A stretch of DNA of 64,000 nucleotides from contig CP065007.1 in NCBI GenBank assembly GCA_016699715.1, positions 1,922,001 to 1,986,000 on the forward strand. Direction: 5' to 3'. The notes under the pieces are model-generated. The model saw nothing but the letters and a program-made list of their open reading frames with translations, was not told the DNA's origin and did no database searches. Shown one piece after another: positions 9,042 through 18,023 of the stretch (positions within the stretch are counted from its first letter, which is position 1; each line of letters begins with the position of its first letter). The stretch comes from Candidatus Competibacteraceae bacterium. GTDB taxonomy: Bacteria > Pseudomonadota > Gammaproteobacteria > Competibacterales > Competibacteraceae. The translations under genes were made by a program, and so were the position numbers.

Positions 9042-11555
9042 TCATTGCATCAGCCGCCGAAAGAAATCACTCATCCCCCCTGAGCGTTCCGCATCCCCGG
9101 ATGTATCCGGAGCCGTCTCGCGCGGTTTGGAGCGCCGGGCGGCGGACTGACCGCCGCAAGAAGTTGATCCGCGCGGCCCGGAACCCGCCAGGAATGGCAC
9201 CGGCTGGCCACCCCGACAGCCCCCGCTCACCTGCAAGCCGCTGCGCGGCTCCACCCGGATTTCCTCGACCCCCGCCGGCAGCGGCGGGTCCAGCGGCTCC
9301 AGATTCAAACTCGCCATCAAATTCATCCAAACCCGCAATGCACCGCTGGAGCCACTCAGGCCAGTGGGTTTGTTGTCATCGCGGCCCAGCCAAACCACCG
9401 CCAACCGGTTACCGCCAAAACCGGCGAACCAGCTATCACGGTAGTCGTCGGTGGTGCCGGTCTTGCCCGCGATGTTCAAATCCGGCGACAGCTTGCTCTT
9501 CATGGCACTGGCGGTGCCCGCCTTTACCACCTGCTGCATGGCGTTGATCACCAGATAGACCGGCCCCGGCTCGACCACCTTCTCCACCTCCAGCGTGTAG
9601 TGCTGCAATGACTTGCCGGCGGTATCGGTCACTTCGCGGATGGCACGCAACGGCATGCGAAATCCATTGCCGGCGATGGACGCATAAACCTGCGCGACTT
9701 CAAAGGGCGACGCGTCCAGCGCGCCCAGCAGCAGGGACGGATATGGCTTAAGATCGCGCTCCAGCCCCAATCGCTGGAACATTTTCACCACATTGATGAC
9801 ACCCATGTCCAGACCGACCCGTACCACCGGAATGTTATAGGAACGGGCCAGCGCGTCCCGCAGCGTGACCCGACCGTGGTAACGCTTGTCGTAATTGGCT
9901 GGGGTCCAACGCTGGCCGCCCGAGGTGTAGACCAACGGACTGTCGTTCAACAGCGTCATCAGGGTATAGCGCTCGGGCTGCTCCAACGCGGTCAAATACA
10001 CCACCGGCTTGACCAGCGAACCCGCTGGCCGCTTGGCGTCGAACGCCCGGTTGAAACCGACCCTCTTCGGCTCGCGGTCCCCCACCATCGCCAATACCTC
10101 GCCGGTCTGAGTATCGGTCACGACGACGGCGCCCTGCAATGGCTTGGCCTTGCGCTGACTTTTTTCCAGCCCCGGCAGACTGTTGATCAAGGTATTCTCC
10201 GCCACCGCCTGCACTCGCGGGTCGAGGGTGGTAAATACCCGCAATCCTTCCGACACCAAATCCTCGGCGTTGTAATACTGCCGCAGTTGCCGCCGCACCA
10301 GATCCAGAAAGGCCGGATAGGCGGTGATGCCGCTGGCCACCTTGTCCGTCACATCCAGCGGCATGTTCTTGGCGATGGCGGCATCCTCGGCGCTGATCAG
10401 GTTCTGTTCGATCATGACATCCAACACCAAAGCGCGGCGTTCCTTGGCGCGGTCTGGATGGCGGCGCGGATCGTAGTACGAGGGTCCCTTGATCATACCC
10501 ACCAACAGGGCGATCTGATGCAGGTCCAGATCCTCCATCGGCTTGCCGAAATAGAACTGGCTGGCGAGCCCGAAACCGTGAATCGCCCGGCTACCATCCT
10601 GCCCCAGATAGATGGCGTTGCTGTAGGCTTCGAGAATGTCGTCCTTGCCGTAGCGCGCGTCGATCAAAACCGCCATGAGGATTTCGTTGATCTTGCGCGT
10701 AAAGGTCCGCTCGTTGCTCAGAAACAGATTTTTGACCAACTGTTGGGTCAGGGTGCTGCCACCCTGCACTGTCCGCCCAGCGCGCAAGTTGGCCAGCATG
10801 GCGCGGAAAATGCCCTTGGGATTGATGCCGGAGTGTTCGAAAAACGAGCGATCCTCGACCGCCAGCAGGGTATCCACCAGGGCCGGCGGCAAGTCCTTGC
10901 CCTTAAGCAGGATGCGGTCTTCATAGTGAGCGGGATAAATGCCGGCGATCTCCGGCGGGTCCAACCGCAGCAGGCCCGGCGCTTCCTGGCCGTTCAAACC
11001 GGCCAGTTCGATCAGGATGTTGCCCGCGAATACCAGACGGATCTGACGCGACGGTTCCGTGCCGTCCCAAAATGCGAACTCGCGGGTCATGACCTCGAAG
11101 GTTTCCCCGTGTCGGGCAAAAGTGCCCGCGCGATCCGGCGACCCACCGCCTCCGGGCGGCGGCGCGCAAGTTTCCGGCGGCGGCGGTTTGCGCCGGAGCG
11201 AGCGTTTGCCGCTCGGGGGCGGTGGCGGCGCTTCCGGGCAATTCACATCACGGTAATTCAGCAGCTTAAGTTCCTGGGCAAAGGCATCGGCGCCGAGCGA
11301 CATGGTTTCGAACAGTTCCAGCGGCCGAGCGTAGACCTTGGCGGGCATGGCCCAGCGCTTCTGATCGAATTCGGCGCGGATGACCGCATCCAGATACAGC
11401 ATGTACAGACTCAGCCCGAGCACGCCCAGCAGCAGGCTGCCGAGCAGCAGCGAAAAAAACAGCGACGACAAGGATCGCAGCACGTTTGGGCCGGCCCGGC
11501 GAGGGCGCGGCCCGGAATTCGTTTTGGGTTTACGGGAAGGTTTGCCTTTAGCCAT
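9042..11555 (-). CDS. mrcB: Penicillin-binding protein 1B, bifunctional peptidoglycan synthase
   Basis: An 837-residue class A PBP. A basic cytoplasmic tail precedes one transmembrane helix (about residues 30-55). A UB2H-like region follows, interrupted at about 108-145 by a Pro/Gly-rich stretch. Next comes the GT51 glycosyltransferase domain (EDRSFFEHSGINPKGIFRA with the catalytic Glu, then GGSTLTQQLVKN), then the transpeptidase domain with GSLVKPVV (active Ser-x-x-Lys), SYN and GKTGTTDDYRD. It polymerises lipid II glycan and cross-links stem peptides at the inner membrane. The neighbouring TPR lipoprotein is its likely partner. The divergent kinase gene begins about 100 bases upstream. Confidence 0.95.
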   Translation of the reverse strand: MAKGKPSRKPKTNSGPRPRRAGPNVLRSLSSLFFSLLLGSLLLGVLGLSLYMLYLDAVIRAEFDQKRWAMPAKVYARPLELFETMSLGADAFAQELKLLNYRDVNCPEAPPPPPSGKRSLRRKPPPPETCAPPPGGGGSPDRAGTFARHGETFEVMTREFAFWDGTEPSRQIRLVFAGNILIELAGLNGQEAPGLLRLDPPEIAGIYPAHYEDRILLKGKDLPPALVDTLLAVEDRSFFEHSGINPKGIFRAMLANLRAGRTVQGGSTLTQQLVKNLFLSNERTFTRKINEILMAVLIDARYGKDDILEAYSNAIYLGQDGSRAIHGFGLASQFYFGKPMEDLDLHQIALLVGMIKGPSYYDPRRHPDRAKERRALVLDVMIEQNLISAEDAAIAKNMPLDVTDKVASGITAYPAFLDLVRRQLRQYYNAEDLVSEGLRVFTTLDPRVQAVAENTLINSLPGLEKSQRKAKPLQGAVVVTDTQTGEVLAMVGDREPKRVGFNRAFDAKRPAGSLVKPVVYLTALEQPERYTLMTLLNDSPLVYTSGGQRWTPANYDKRYHGRVTLRDALARSYNIPVVRVGLDMGVINVVKMFQRLGLERDLKPYPSLLLGALDASPFEVAQVYASIAGNGFRMPLRAIREVTDTAGKSLQHYTLEVEKVVEPGPVYLVINAMQQVVKAGTASAMKSKLSPDLNIAGKTGTTDDYRDSWFAGFGGNRLAVVWLGRDDNKPTGLSGSSGALRVWMNLMASLNLEPLDPPLPAGVEEIRVEPRSGLQVSGGCRGGQPVPFLAGSGPRGSTSCGGQSAARRSKPRETAPDTSGDAERSGGMSDFFRRLMQ

Positions 11556-11658
11556 GCCTGTTCCAGTTCGGACGCGCCACGCCTTTCAATCCACTTGGCG
11601 CGATGCGGTGTTTTTGTCTTATTCTACGGCCTCGTTTTTCCGCTTCGGAGTCTGGCGC

Positions 11659-13239
11659 GTGCATCCTGCCAACGAAACTCTTGACCAGACCACCCTGATT
11701 GCGGCGCTCCTGCAACCGGACCGCTACCCGCATCCGGTAGACGCCGTCGAGCACTTGCAGACGCATATTTCACATGTCCTGCTGGCCGGGGACTACGCCT
11801 ACAAGATCAAAAAACCCCTGAATCTGGGATTCCTGGATTTTACCAGTCTGGCCCGAAGGAAATACTACTGTGAACAGGAATTGCGCCTGAATAGCCGGTT
11901 GGCGCCGGATCTCTACCTCGATTGCGTGCCGATCGGCGGCAGCGCCGCTCGACCGGTCCTGGGCGCCGCCGGGGAAGCCATTGAATACGCCGTCCGCATG
12001 CGCCGCTTCCCCCAGGAAGCCCTGCTGAATCGGGTGCTGGCCACCGGCCGGCTGGAAAACCGGCATATCGACGCACTGGCCCGACGGCTGGCCGTTTTTC
12101 ATCAGGCCATCGCCACGGCCGACCCCGCCGCGCCGTTCGGTACCCCGGAACGGGTTCGCGGACCGATGCTGGACGATTTTACCCATACCCGGCCGCTGCT
12201 GACCGATCCCGCCGATCTCGACCTCCTGACCGCCGTGGAGCGCTGGACCCTGGCGACTACCGAGCGGCTGTGGCCGCGACTGGCGGAACGCAAGGCCGGC
12301 GGCTGGATCCGCGAATGCCACGGCGACCTGCATCTTGGCAATCTGCTGCTGACCGACACCGGGCAGGTCACGATCTTTGATTGCATCGAATTCAACGACG
12401 ATCTCCGCTGGATCGATGTCATCAACGATCTGGCCTTTCTGCTCATGGATCTACGCTTCCGCGGCGCTGGTGGCCTCGCCCAGCGACTGCTCAATACCTA
12501 TCTGGAATACGGCGGCGACTTCGCGGGAGCGGCGCTGCTGTCCTATTACCAGGTCTACCGGGCCATGGTGCGCGCCAAGATCAACGCCATCCAGGCCAGC
12601 CAGGATCATCATATCCCAGAACCGGACCGTGCCGCCGCCCGCGCCCTGTGCCGCGATTATTTGCGGCTGGCGCTGGTGCTGACTCAGGAATCGAGGCCGT
12701 TTCTGTTGATCACCCATGGCGTTTCCGGTTCCGGCAAATCGCGTCGGACCGGACAATTGCTGGAAATATTCCCCGGCGCCATCCGCCTCCGCTCCGACGT
12801 GGAACGCAAGCGGCTGTTCGGCCTCGGCCCCCTGGACGACAGCAGATCCACTCTGGGTGGGGGGCTCTACACGCCGGACGCCAGCGCCCGCGCCTATCAG
12901 CGCCTGTACGATCTGGCGAACGGTCTGCTCGCCGCCCGCCATCCGGTACTGGTGGACGCCACCTTCATGAAGCGGGCGCACCGGCAACCCTTCCGCGATC
13001 TGGCGGCCCGGCATGGCGTCCCGTTCATCCTGCTCGATTGCGCCGCCGATCCCGAAACCTTGCGGGCGCGGGTCGCGGCCCGGCGGGCGCGTGGCGATGA
13101 CGCCGCCGAGGCCGATGTCGAAGTGCTGGAACGGCAACTCCGCCACGATGAGCCGCCGGCAACTGACGAGAACCCGCTGCAAACCGATGGCGACTCCGAT
13201 GTGGAGCGGCTGCGCGCGGCGATTGCGGCGGCGATGTAG
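11659..13239 (+). CDS. Two-domain kinase: aminoglycoside-phosphotransferase-like plus P-loop kinase
   Basis: A 526-residue protein of the COG2187/COG0645 type. The N-terminal half is an APH-like kinase fold with HGDLHLGN near residue 220 and the metal-binding IFDCIEFND shortly after. The C-terminal third is a nucleotide kinase-like domain with Walker A GVSGSGKS near residue 355 and a conserved VDATFMKRAHR segment. Substrates are unknown; homologues are annotated as aminoglycoside phosphotransferase or gluconokinase-like, neither proven. I chose the GTG at 11659 (GGAG 8 bases upstream); an in-frame ATG at 11554 would add 35 residues not typical of the family and overlap the divergent mrcB start. 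The next gene, 133 bases downstream, is a PfkB kinase. Confidence 0.8.
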   Translation: MHPANETLDQTTLIAALLQPDRYPHPVDAVEHLQTHISHVLLAGDYAYKIKKPLNLGFLDFTSLARRKYYCEQELRLNSRLAPDLYLDCVPIGGSAARPVLGAAGEAIEYAVRMRRFPQEALLNRVLATGRLENRHIDALARRLAVFHQAIATADPAAPFGTPERVRGPMLDDFTHTRPLLTDPADLDLLTAVERWTLATTERLWPRLAERKAGGWIRECHGDLHLGNLLLTDTGQVTIFDCIEFNDDLRWIDVINDLAFLLMDLRFRGAGGLAQRLLNTYLEYGGDFAGAALLSYYQVYRAMVRAKINAIQASQDHHIPEPDRAAARALCRDYLRLALVLTQESRPFLLITHGVSGSGKSRRTGQLLEIFPGAIRLRSDVERKRLFGLGPLDDSRSTLGGGLYTPDASARAYQRLYDLANGLLAARHPVLVDATFMKRAHRQPFRDLAARHGVPFILLDCAADPETLRARVAARRARGDDAAEADVEVLERQLRHDEPPATDENPLQTDGDSDVERLRAAIAAAM

Positions 13240-13372
13240 TATCGAATCCGGATCCACCGGAGCCCGTTCGGGCGCGACAACTGATCGAAGCGCCGGCCAG
13301 TGGCTCCCACGAAAACCCAATAGTTGGGAACCGCGGAACTCAACAGGATTACCCATTGATGATGGAGGCATT

Positions 13373-14362
13373 ATGGCGAAGTATGACGTGTACGGGATCG
13401 GCAACGCGCTGGTGGACATGGAGTATGAGGTCGAGCTTGCCGACCTGGAAACACTGGGTATCGACAAGGGCGTGATGACCCTGATGGACGAGGAATGCCA
13501 GTTGCGGATGATGGATCATCTGGCCGCGCACTCGCATCAGCGCAGTTCGGGGGGGTCGGCGGCCAATTCGATGATCGCGGTCCGCCAGTTCGGCGGGTCC
13601 AGCTTCTATTCCTGCAAGGTCGCGGGGGACGATCTCGGGCATTTCTACATGAAAGACCTGCTCGATGGCGGGGTGGACACCAATCACCATACCGAGAAAG
13701 AGCCGGGGCACACCGGCCGTTGCGTGGTGCTGGTCACGCCGGATAGCGATCGCACCCTCTGCACTTTCCTGGGGATCAGCGGCGGGTTGTCCACCAAAGA
13801 GTTGGTCGAGGACGCCCTGCGCGACTCGGCATACTTCTACATGGAAGGTTATCTGGTCACCTCGGAGACCGCTCGCCAAGCGTGCATCGCGGCCAAGCAC
13901 GTCGCCGAGGCGGCCGGAGTCAAGACCGCCATTTCCCTGTCCGACCCCAACATGGTCCGGTTTTTCAAGGCGGGATTGCTGGAGATGATCGGCTCGGGCG
14001 TGGATCTGCTATTCGCCAATGAGGACGAGGCCAAGGGCGTGGTGGGCGCCGCCGACCTGGACAGCGCGATCGACTACCTGAAGACCCTCAGCCAGGAGTT
14101 TGTGATCACGCGGGGTTCCAAAGGCGCGCTGGTTTGGGATGGCCGGATGCTGATCGACATCGACCCGGTCAAAGTGGAAGCCGTGGACACGGTCGGCGCC
14201 GGGGACATGTTCGCCGGGGCTTTCCTCTATGGCCGGGGTCAGGGTTGGGATCATCGGCGCGTCGGCGCTTTGGCTTCAGCGGCATCGGCCAAACTGGTGA
14301 CCAGCCTGGGGCCGCGCATGCCGGCGACGGAAACCCGGGCGATTCTACACAGCTTCCTGTAG
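13373..14362 (+). CDS. PfkB-family carbohydrate/nucleoside kinase (adenosine kinase-like)
   Basis: A 329-residue ribokinase-superfamily enzyme. The N-terminus (YDVYGIGNALVDMEYEV), the substrate-side GGSAANSM motif and the C-terminal DTVGAGD catalytic motif (about residues 272-278, with the base Asp) are all present. This subgroup is usually annotated as adenosine kinase or sugar kinase; the substrate cannot be fixed from sequence alone. A strong GGAGG precedes the ATG by 5-6 bases. The gene is convergent with recO downstream and follows the two-domain kinase in the same direction, possibly as a transcription unit. Confidence 0.85.
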   Translation: MAKYDVYGIGNALVDMEYEVELADLETLGIDKGVMTLMDEECQLRMMDHLAAHSHQRSSGGSAANSMIAVRQFGGSSFYSCKVAGDDLGHFYMKDLLDGGVDTNHHTEKEPGHTGRCVVLVTPDSDRTLCTFLGISGGLSTKELVEDALRDSAYFYMEGYLVTSETARQACIAAKHVAEAAGVKTAISLSDPNMVRFFKAGLLEMIGSGVDLLFANEDEAKGVVGAADLDSAIDYLKTLSQEFVITRGSKGALVWDGRMLIDIDPVKVEAVDTVGAGDMFAGAFLYGRGQGWDHRRVGALASAASAKLVTSLGPRMPATETRAILHSFL

Positions 14363-14408
14363 GGCCGTCGTCGCGCCATCGGGTGCTGGGTGAATTCTCG
14401 AAATCGCG

Positions 14409-15125
14409 TCATTCCGGCCATGGCTCCCGCTTGACCCGGTACAGTTCCCGCGTCTTCAGCGCCCGCCCCCGCAACTGCTCGGCCAGCGCGGCGCGGGTCA
14501 GACGCTTGACCTCCCGCAGCACGTCAGGGTCGGCCAGCATCCCGTCGCGCAAAGCCAGCAGCCCCCGACCGGAAATCGGCACGCCGGACCCGCCTGAATC
14601 GGCGGCCAGCGGACCCCGATCCAGCACGTAGCGGTAACGCTGCTCGGCAACGATCGGCACTCCGCTGGCCGCTTCGCGATCCAGGCTCAGCCCGTAGCCC
14701 AGTTCTTCCAGCAGGCGCTTTTCGAACCGCCGCAACGGCGGCTCCGCGTCGGTCGCCACCGCCAGTTCCGTCAACAGCGCCCGGTAGGCGACGAACAGTC
14801 CGGGCAGCGGGTCCTGCCGTGGCAGCAGGCGCACCAGCAGTTCGTTGACATAGAGTCCGGCCAGCACCTGGGCAGGCGGCAGCGACGCGAGCCGCTCCGT
14901 TTCCTCGGCCGCCGTCAAGGCCGCCAGATCGCCGGCTCCGCTCCAGGACAGCAGCAGGGGCAGGAACGGCTGCAACACGCTTTTCAGCCGCGAGCGGGCG
15001 GACGCCGCGCCGCGCGCCACCAAGCCCAGCCGGCCGTGCTCGCGGCTGAACGCCTCAAGTAATAGGCTGGTATCGCGATAAGGACGGCGGTGCAGGATAA
15101 AGGCGGGTTGCAGCAACACGCGCAT
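14409..15125 (-). CDS. recO: DNA repair protein RecO
   Basis: A 238-residue RecO. The N-terminal OB-fold begins MRVLLQPAFILHRRPYRDTSLLLEAFSREHGR, a strong family signature, and a helical C-terminal domain follows (GLYVNELLVRLLPRQDP). RecO works with RecF and RecR to load RecA onto SSB-coated single-stranded DNA and to anneal strands in gap repair. The zinc-finger cysteines of some bacterial RecO proteins are absent, as in enterobacterial RecO. It is the last gene of the lepA-lepB-DUF4845-rnc-era-recO cluster, 42 bases after era, and converges on the PfkB kinase gene. Confidence 0.93.
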   Translation of the reverse strand: MRVLLQPAFILHRRPYRDTSLLLEAFSREHGRLGLVARGAASARSRLKSVLQPFLPLLLSWSGAGDLAALTAAEETERLASLPPAQVLAGLYVNELLVRLLPRQDPLPGLFVAYRALLTELAVATDAEPPLRRFEKRLLEELGYGLSLDREAASGVPIVAEQRYRYVLDRGPLAADSGGSGVPISGRGLLALRDGMLADPDVLREVKRLTRAALAEQLRGRALKTRELYRVKREPWPE

Positions 15126-15167
15126 GGTGCAAGGGAAACCGGCGATCGATGCGGAGGGTTAGAACGT

Positions 15168-16061
15168 TTACGGATCGGCGTAGCCCAAACTCCGCAACGC
15201 CCGTTCGTCGTCGGACCAGCCCTCGCGCACCTTGACCCAGGTTTGCAGGAATACTTTGCGGCCGAACAGGCGCTCCATGTCCTCGCGGGCCTGCCGGCCC
15301 ACCTCGCGCAGCGTCGCTCCCTTCTCGCCGATGACGATCCCCTTTTGGGTCTCACGCTCCACCCAGATCAGCGCATGGATACGCGCCAGTCGCCCTTCGT
15401 CGACAAAATGTTCGATTTCGACGGTCAGGGCGTAGGGCAATTCCTCACGCAGCAGCCGGGTCAGCTTCTCGCGGATCAGTTCGGCCGCCAGGAAACGCTC
15501 GCTGGCGGTGGTCATCTGCTCGGCCGGGAATAGCAGGTTGCCGGTCGGCAACAAGCCAGCGATCACTTGCTCCAGCGCCGCCACGTTATCGCCGTTGATC
15601 GCCGCCAGCGGCACCACTTCGTTGAAGTTCCGCTTGCCAGCCAAATCGTGCAGAAACGGCAACAAGCGGCCCTTATCGCTAATCCGATCCACCTTATTGA
15701 CCGCCAGCACCACCGGCCCGACAAAATCCGCCAAGCGTTGCAGGACGTCTTCATCTTCCTCGGTCCAGCGTAGCGCCTCAACCAGCCATACCACCACATC
15801 CACATAGCCCAACACGCTGGCCGCCGCCCGGTTCAGGTGACGATTCAACGCCCGTTGGCCCCGACGGTGCAGACCTGGGGTATCCACATAGACGATCTGG
15901 GCGTCCGGCAGGGTCTGGATGCCGAGAATGACGTGTCGGGTGGTCTGCGGTTTGGGAGCGGTGATGCTGAGCTTCTGGCCAATCAGCCGGTTCAACAGGG
16001 TGGATTTACCCACGTTGGGCCGGCCCAGCAAGGCGGCGTAACCGGCGTGAGTGACGGTCAT
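15168..16061 (-). CDS. era: GTPase Era
   Basis: A 297-residue Era GTPase. The G domain has G1 GRPNVGKS, G3 DTPG and G4 NKVD; the C-terminal KH RNA-binding domain carries the GEKGATLREVGRQAREDME segment. Era binds the 3' end of 16S rRNA and acts in 30S maturation. The start is set at MTVTHAGYAALLG because its ATG overlaps the rnc stop as ATGA; an open extension of 31 codons upstream lies within rnc and is not expected. Coupling to rnc matches enterobacteria, where both process rRNA. Confidence 0.95.
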   Translation of the reverse strand: MTVTHAGYAALLGRPNVGKSTLLNRLIGQKLSITAPKPQTTRHVILGIQTLPDAQIVYVDTPGLHRRGQRALNRHLNRAAASVLGYVDVVVWLVEALRWTEEDEDVLQRLADFVGPVVLAVNKVDRISDKGRLLPFLHDLAGKRNFNEVVPLAAINGDNVAALEQVIAGLLPTGNLLFPAEQMTTASERFLAAELIREKLTRLLREELPYALTVEIEHFVDEGRLARIHALIWVERETQKGIVIGEKGATLREVGRQAREDMERLFGRKVFLQTWVKVREGWSDDERALRSLGYADP

Positions 16062-16723
16062 CGCATCTGCTCCAGCAACCGCTGGGCGGCTTCCTGCTCG
16101 GCCTTGCGGCGGCTGCTTCCCACCGCGACCGCGCGCAACTCGGCGACCGCACACTCCACCGTGAAGCTTTGCGCGTGCGGCTCGCCGCCGATCTCCAGTA
16201 TATTGTAGGCTGGCAGTGGCTGCTGCCGGGCTTGCAGGTACTCTTGCAGGCGGGTTTTCGGATCTTTCAACTCGCTGGCGTCAGCCAGCCGTTCCAGGCA
16301 GTCTTGGTAGATGCGTAACACCAAATCGCGGCAGGCCGCCAGACCGCTGTCCAAATAAACCGCGCCGAAAATCGCCTCCAGCGTGTCCGACAGAATCGAA
16401 TCGCGGCGAAAGCCCCCGCTTTTAAGCTCGCCCAAGCCCAGGCGTAGCCAGTCTCCCAATCGCAGACCGCGCGCCAGTTCCGCCAAGGTCTCGCCCTTGA
16501 CCAGGCTGGATCGCAACCGGCTCAATTCACCCTCGCTGGCCTTGGGGTAATGTAGGAATACGTATTCAGCCACGATCAGGTTCAACAGTGCATCGCCCAG
16601 AAACTCCAGTCGCTCGTTGTTATGCGGCGAGGCGCTGCGGTGGGTCAGCGCCTCTTCCAGCAGCTCGGGTTGGCGGAAGGTGTAGCCCAAGGCGGCGCTC
16701 AGGCGGGATAGCGGCGGGTTCAC
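16058..16723 (-). CDS. rnc: Ribonuclease III
   Basis: A 221-residue RNase III. The catalytic signature is NERLEFLGDALLNLIVAEY, with the second acidic cluster in DTLEAIFGAVYLDSG; the C-terminal double-stranded RNA-binding domain begins about residue 150 (DPKTRLQEYLQ). It cleaves double-stranded RNA in rRNA precursors and in regulatory mRNA structures. It begins with GTG, overlapping the stop of the DUF4845 gene by four bases, and its own stop overlaps the era ATG. This continuous overlap supports a single operon with era, as in Escherichia coli, where RNase III autoregulates the transcript. Confidence 0.95.
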   Translation of the reverse strand: MNPPLSRLSAALGYTFRQPELLEEALTHRSASPHNNERLEFLGDALLNLIVAEYVFLHYPKASEGELSRLRSSLVKGETLAELARGLRLGDWLRLGLGELKSGGFRRDSILSDTLEAIFGAVYLDSGLAACRDLVLRIYQDCLERLADASELKDPKTRLQEYLQARQQPLPAYNILEIGGEPHAQSFTVECAVAELRAVAVGSSRRKAEQEAAQRLLEQMR

Positions 16724-17121
16724 GGATTCGGCGTCAGCGGGATCACTTCATTGACCTTCAGCACCACGGACAAGCCGTAGAACAGATCCCGCTCGTCCTG
16801 ATAGACCAAGTCGAGCACCCGACCGCTGCGGTCGTTGCGGATCTTCAGATCTCGGGCCGTAATATTATCGACATAACCGATGTCGAAGCGTTTCTGGATG
16901 GCATTTTGGATGTCGATCGGGCTCATCTGCGCCAACTGCGGCTCCTTACGGATACTCTCGATCGACGATTTGACCGTGAACATCTGGATGTACATCGGCA
17001 CCACCTTCATGCCGATCAACGCGACAAACGCGATCACAATGATCAGCAATAACATACCGATGACGGTCATGCCACGCTGTTTCCCAACTCGTCCGCTTTT
17101 CGCCAATTGTTTTGCGCGCAT
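16720..17121 (-). CDS. DUF4845 membrane protein of the lepB-rnc interval
   Basis: A 133-residue protein with a pilin-like beginning: a basic segment (MRAKQLAKSGRVGKQRGM), then one hydrophobic helix (TVIGMLLLIIVIAFVALIGM) and a small extracytoplasmic domain. DUF4845 genes commonly sit between lepB and rnc in gamma- and betaproteobacteria, exactly as here; their function is unknown. The start at 17121 has GGGAG about 9 bases upstream; a longer frame adds 20 residues that overlap the lepB end. The stop overlaps the rnc GTG start. A single-helix substrate of the adjacent signal peptidase is conceivable but unproven. Confidence 0.8.
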   Translation of the reverse strand: MRAKQLAKSGRVGKQRGMTVIGMLLLIIVIAFVALIGMKVVPMYIQMFTVKSSIESIRKEPQLAQMSPIDIQNAIQKRFDIGYVDNITARDLKIRNDRSGRVLDLVYQDERDLFYGLSVVLKVNEVIPLTPNP

Positions 17122-17143
17122 CGTTCGTATCTCCCAGGTTCGC

Positions 17144-17989
17144 CTACTTGATCCCACTGCCGATTCGGCCACACTGACCATTCAAGGTTACACAATTCCA
17201 ATTCATCCAGATGAAGAATGCCCGGCCGATCAGATTTTCTTCCGGCAATGGCCCCCAAACCCGGCTGTCGCTGCTGTTGTCCCGGTTGTCGCCCATGACG
17301 AAGTAATGCCCGGCCGGCACCTGGTATTTCCAACTGACCGCGCCATCCGGCTCACGGTGGACCTGAATCTCGGGCCAGAACCCGACCAATCCCCAGCGGT
17401 TGTCGTCCAGCACCTGAATGCGATGGGTAATTGCCCCCAGTCGCTCTTCAAATTGCCGGTAACCCGGTTCGCCGGGATTGTCCGGCACCGGCGTCAGCGG
17501 GATCGGCTGGCCGTTGATCCGCAATTGCTTGGCGTGATATTCCACCACATCGCCGGGTAGACCGACCACCCGCTTAATGTAAGCCACCGCCGGATCACGC
17601 GGAAAACGGAACACGGCCACATCCCCTCGCTCCGGTTCGCCGTTGCCGATCATTTTGGTATTGAGCACCGGTAACCGCAAACCATACGCAAACTTGCTGA
17701 CCAGAATGAAATCACCCTTGAGCAAGGTGGGCAGCATGGATTCCGAAGGAATGCGGAATGGCTCGACGATGAACGAGCGCAGCACCAACACCGCCAGGAT
17801 GACCGGGAAGAACGATTTCGACAGATCCACGTACCACGGCAGCTTTTCCGCCACCGACCGTACCTGACCGACCGTGCCCATCATCGAGGCGCGGGTTCGG
17901 CGTGGTGCCAATACCAGGGTATCCAACAGCCAGATGCCGCCGGTCAATACGGTCAGCACCACCAGAACAGCCGCAAAATCAATGTTCAT
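17144..17989 (-). CDS. lepB: Signal peptidase I
   Basis: A 281-residue type I signal peptidase. It has two N-terminal transmembrane helices (FAAVLVVLTVLTGGIWLLDTL, then FFPVILAVLVLRSFIVEPF), the catalytic Ser in PSESMLPTL near residue 82 and the general-base Lys in YIKRVVGLPGD near residue 139. The C-terminal box GDNRDNSSDSRVWG is intact. It removes signal peptides from Sec and Tat substrates in the periplasm. The start MNIDFAAVL is preferred on family grounds; its SD is weak and a longer open frame runs into lepA. It lies 34 bases after lepA, the classical arrangement. Confidence 0.93.
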   Translation of the reverse strand: MNIDFAAVLVVLTVLTGGIWLLDTLVLAPRRTRASMMGTVGQVRSVAEKLPWYVDLSKSFFPVILAVLVLRSFIVEPFRIPSESMLPTLLKGDFILVSKFAYGLRLPVLNTKMIGNGEPERGDVAVFRFPRDPAVAYIKRVVGLPGDVVEYHAKQLRINGQPIPLTPVPDNPGEPGYRQFEERLGAITHRIQVLDDNRWGLVGFWPEIQVHREPDGAVSWKYQVPAGHYFVMGDNRDNSSDSRVWGPLPEENLIGRAFFIWMNWNCVTLNGQCGRIGSGIK

Positions 17990-18023
17990 CGGTATGAAAA
18001 TCCATACAACGAGACCACACGTC

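Noticed and set aside
11380..11658. N-terminal extension of the two-domain kinase back to 11380
   Set aside because: It overlaps mrcB on the opposite strand and lacks an SD; GTG 11659 is better placed.
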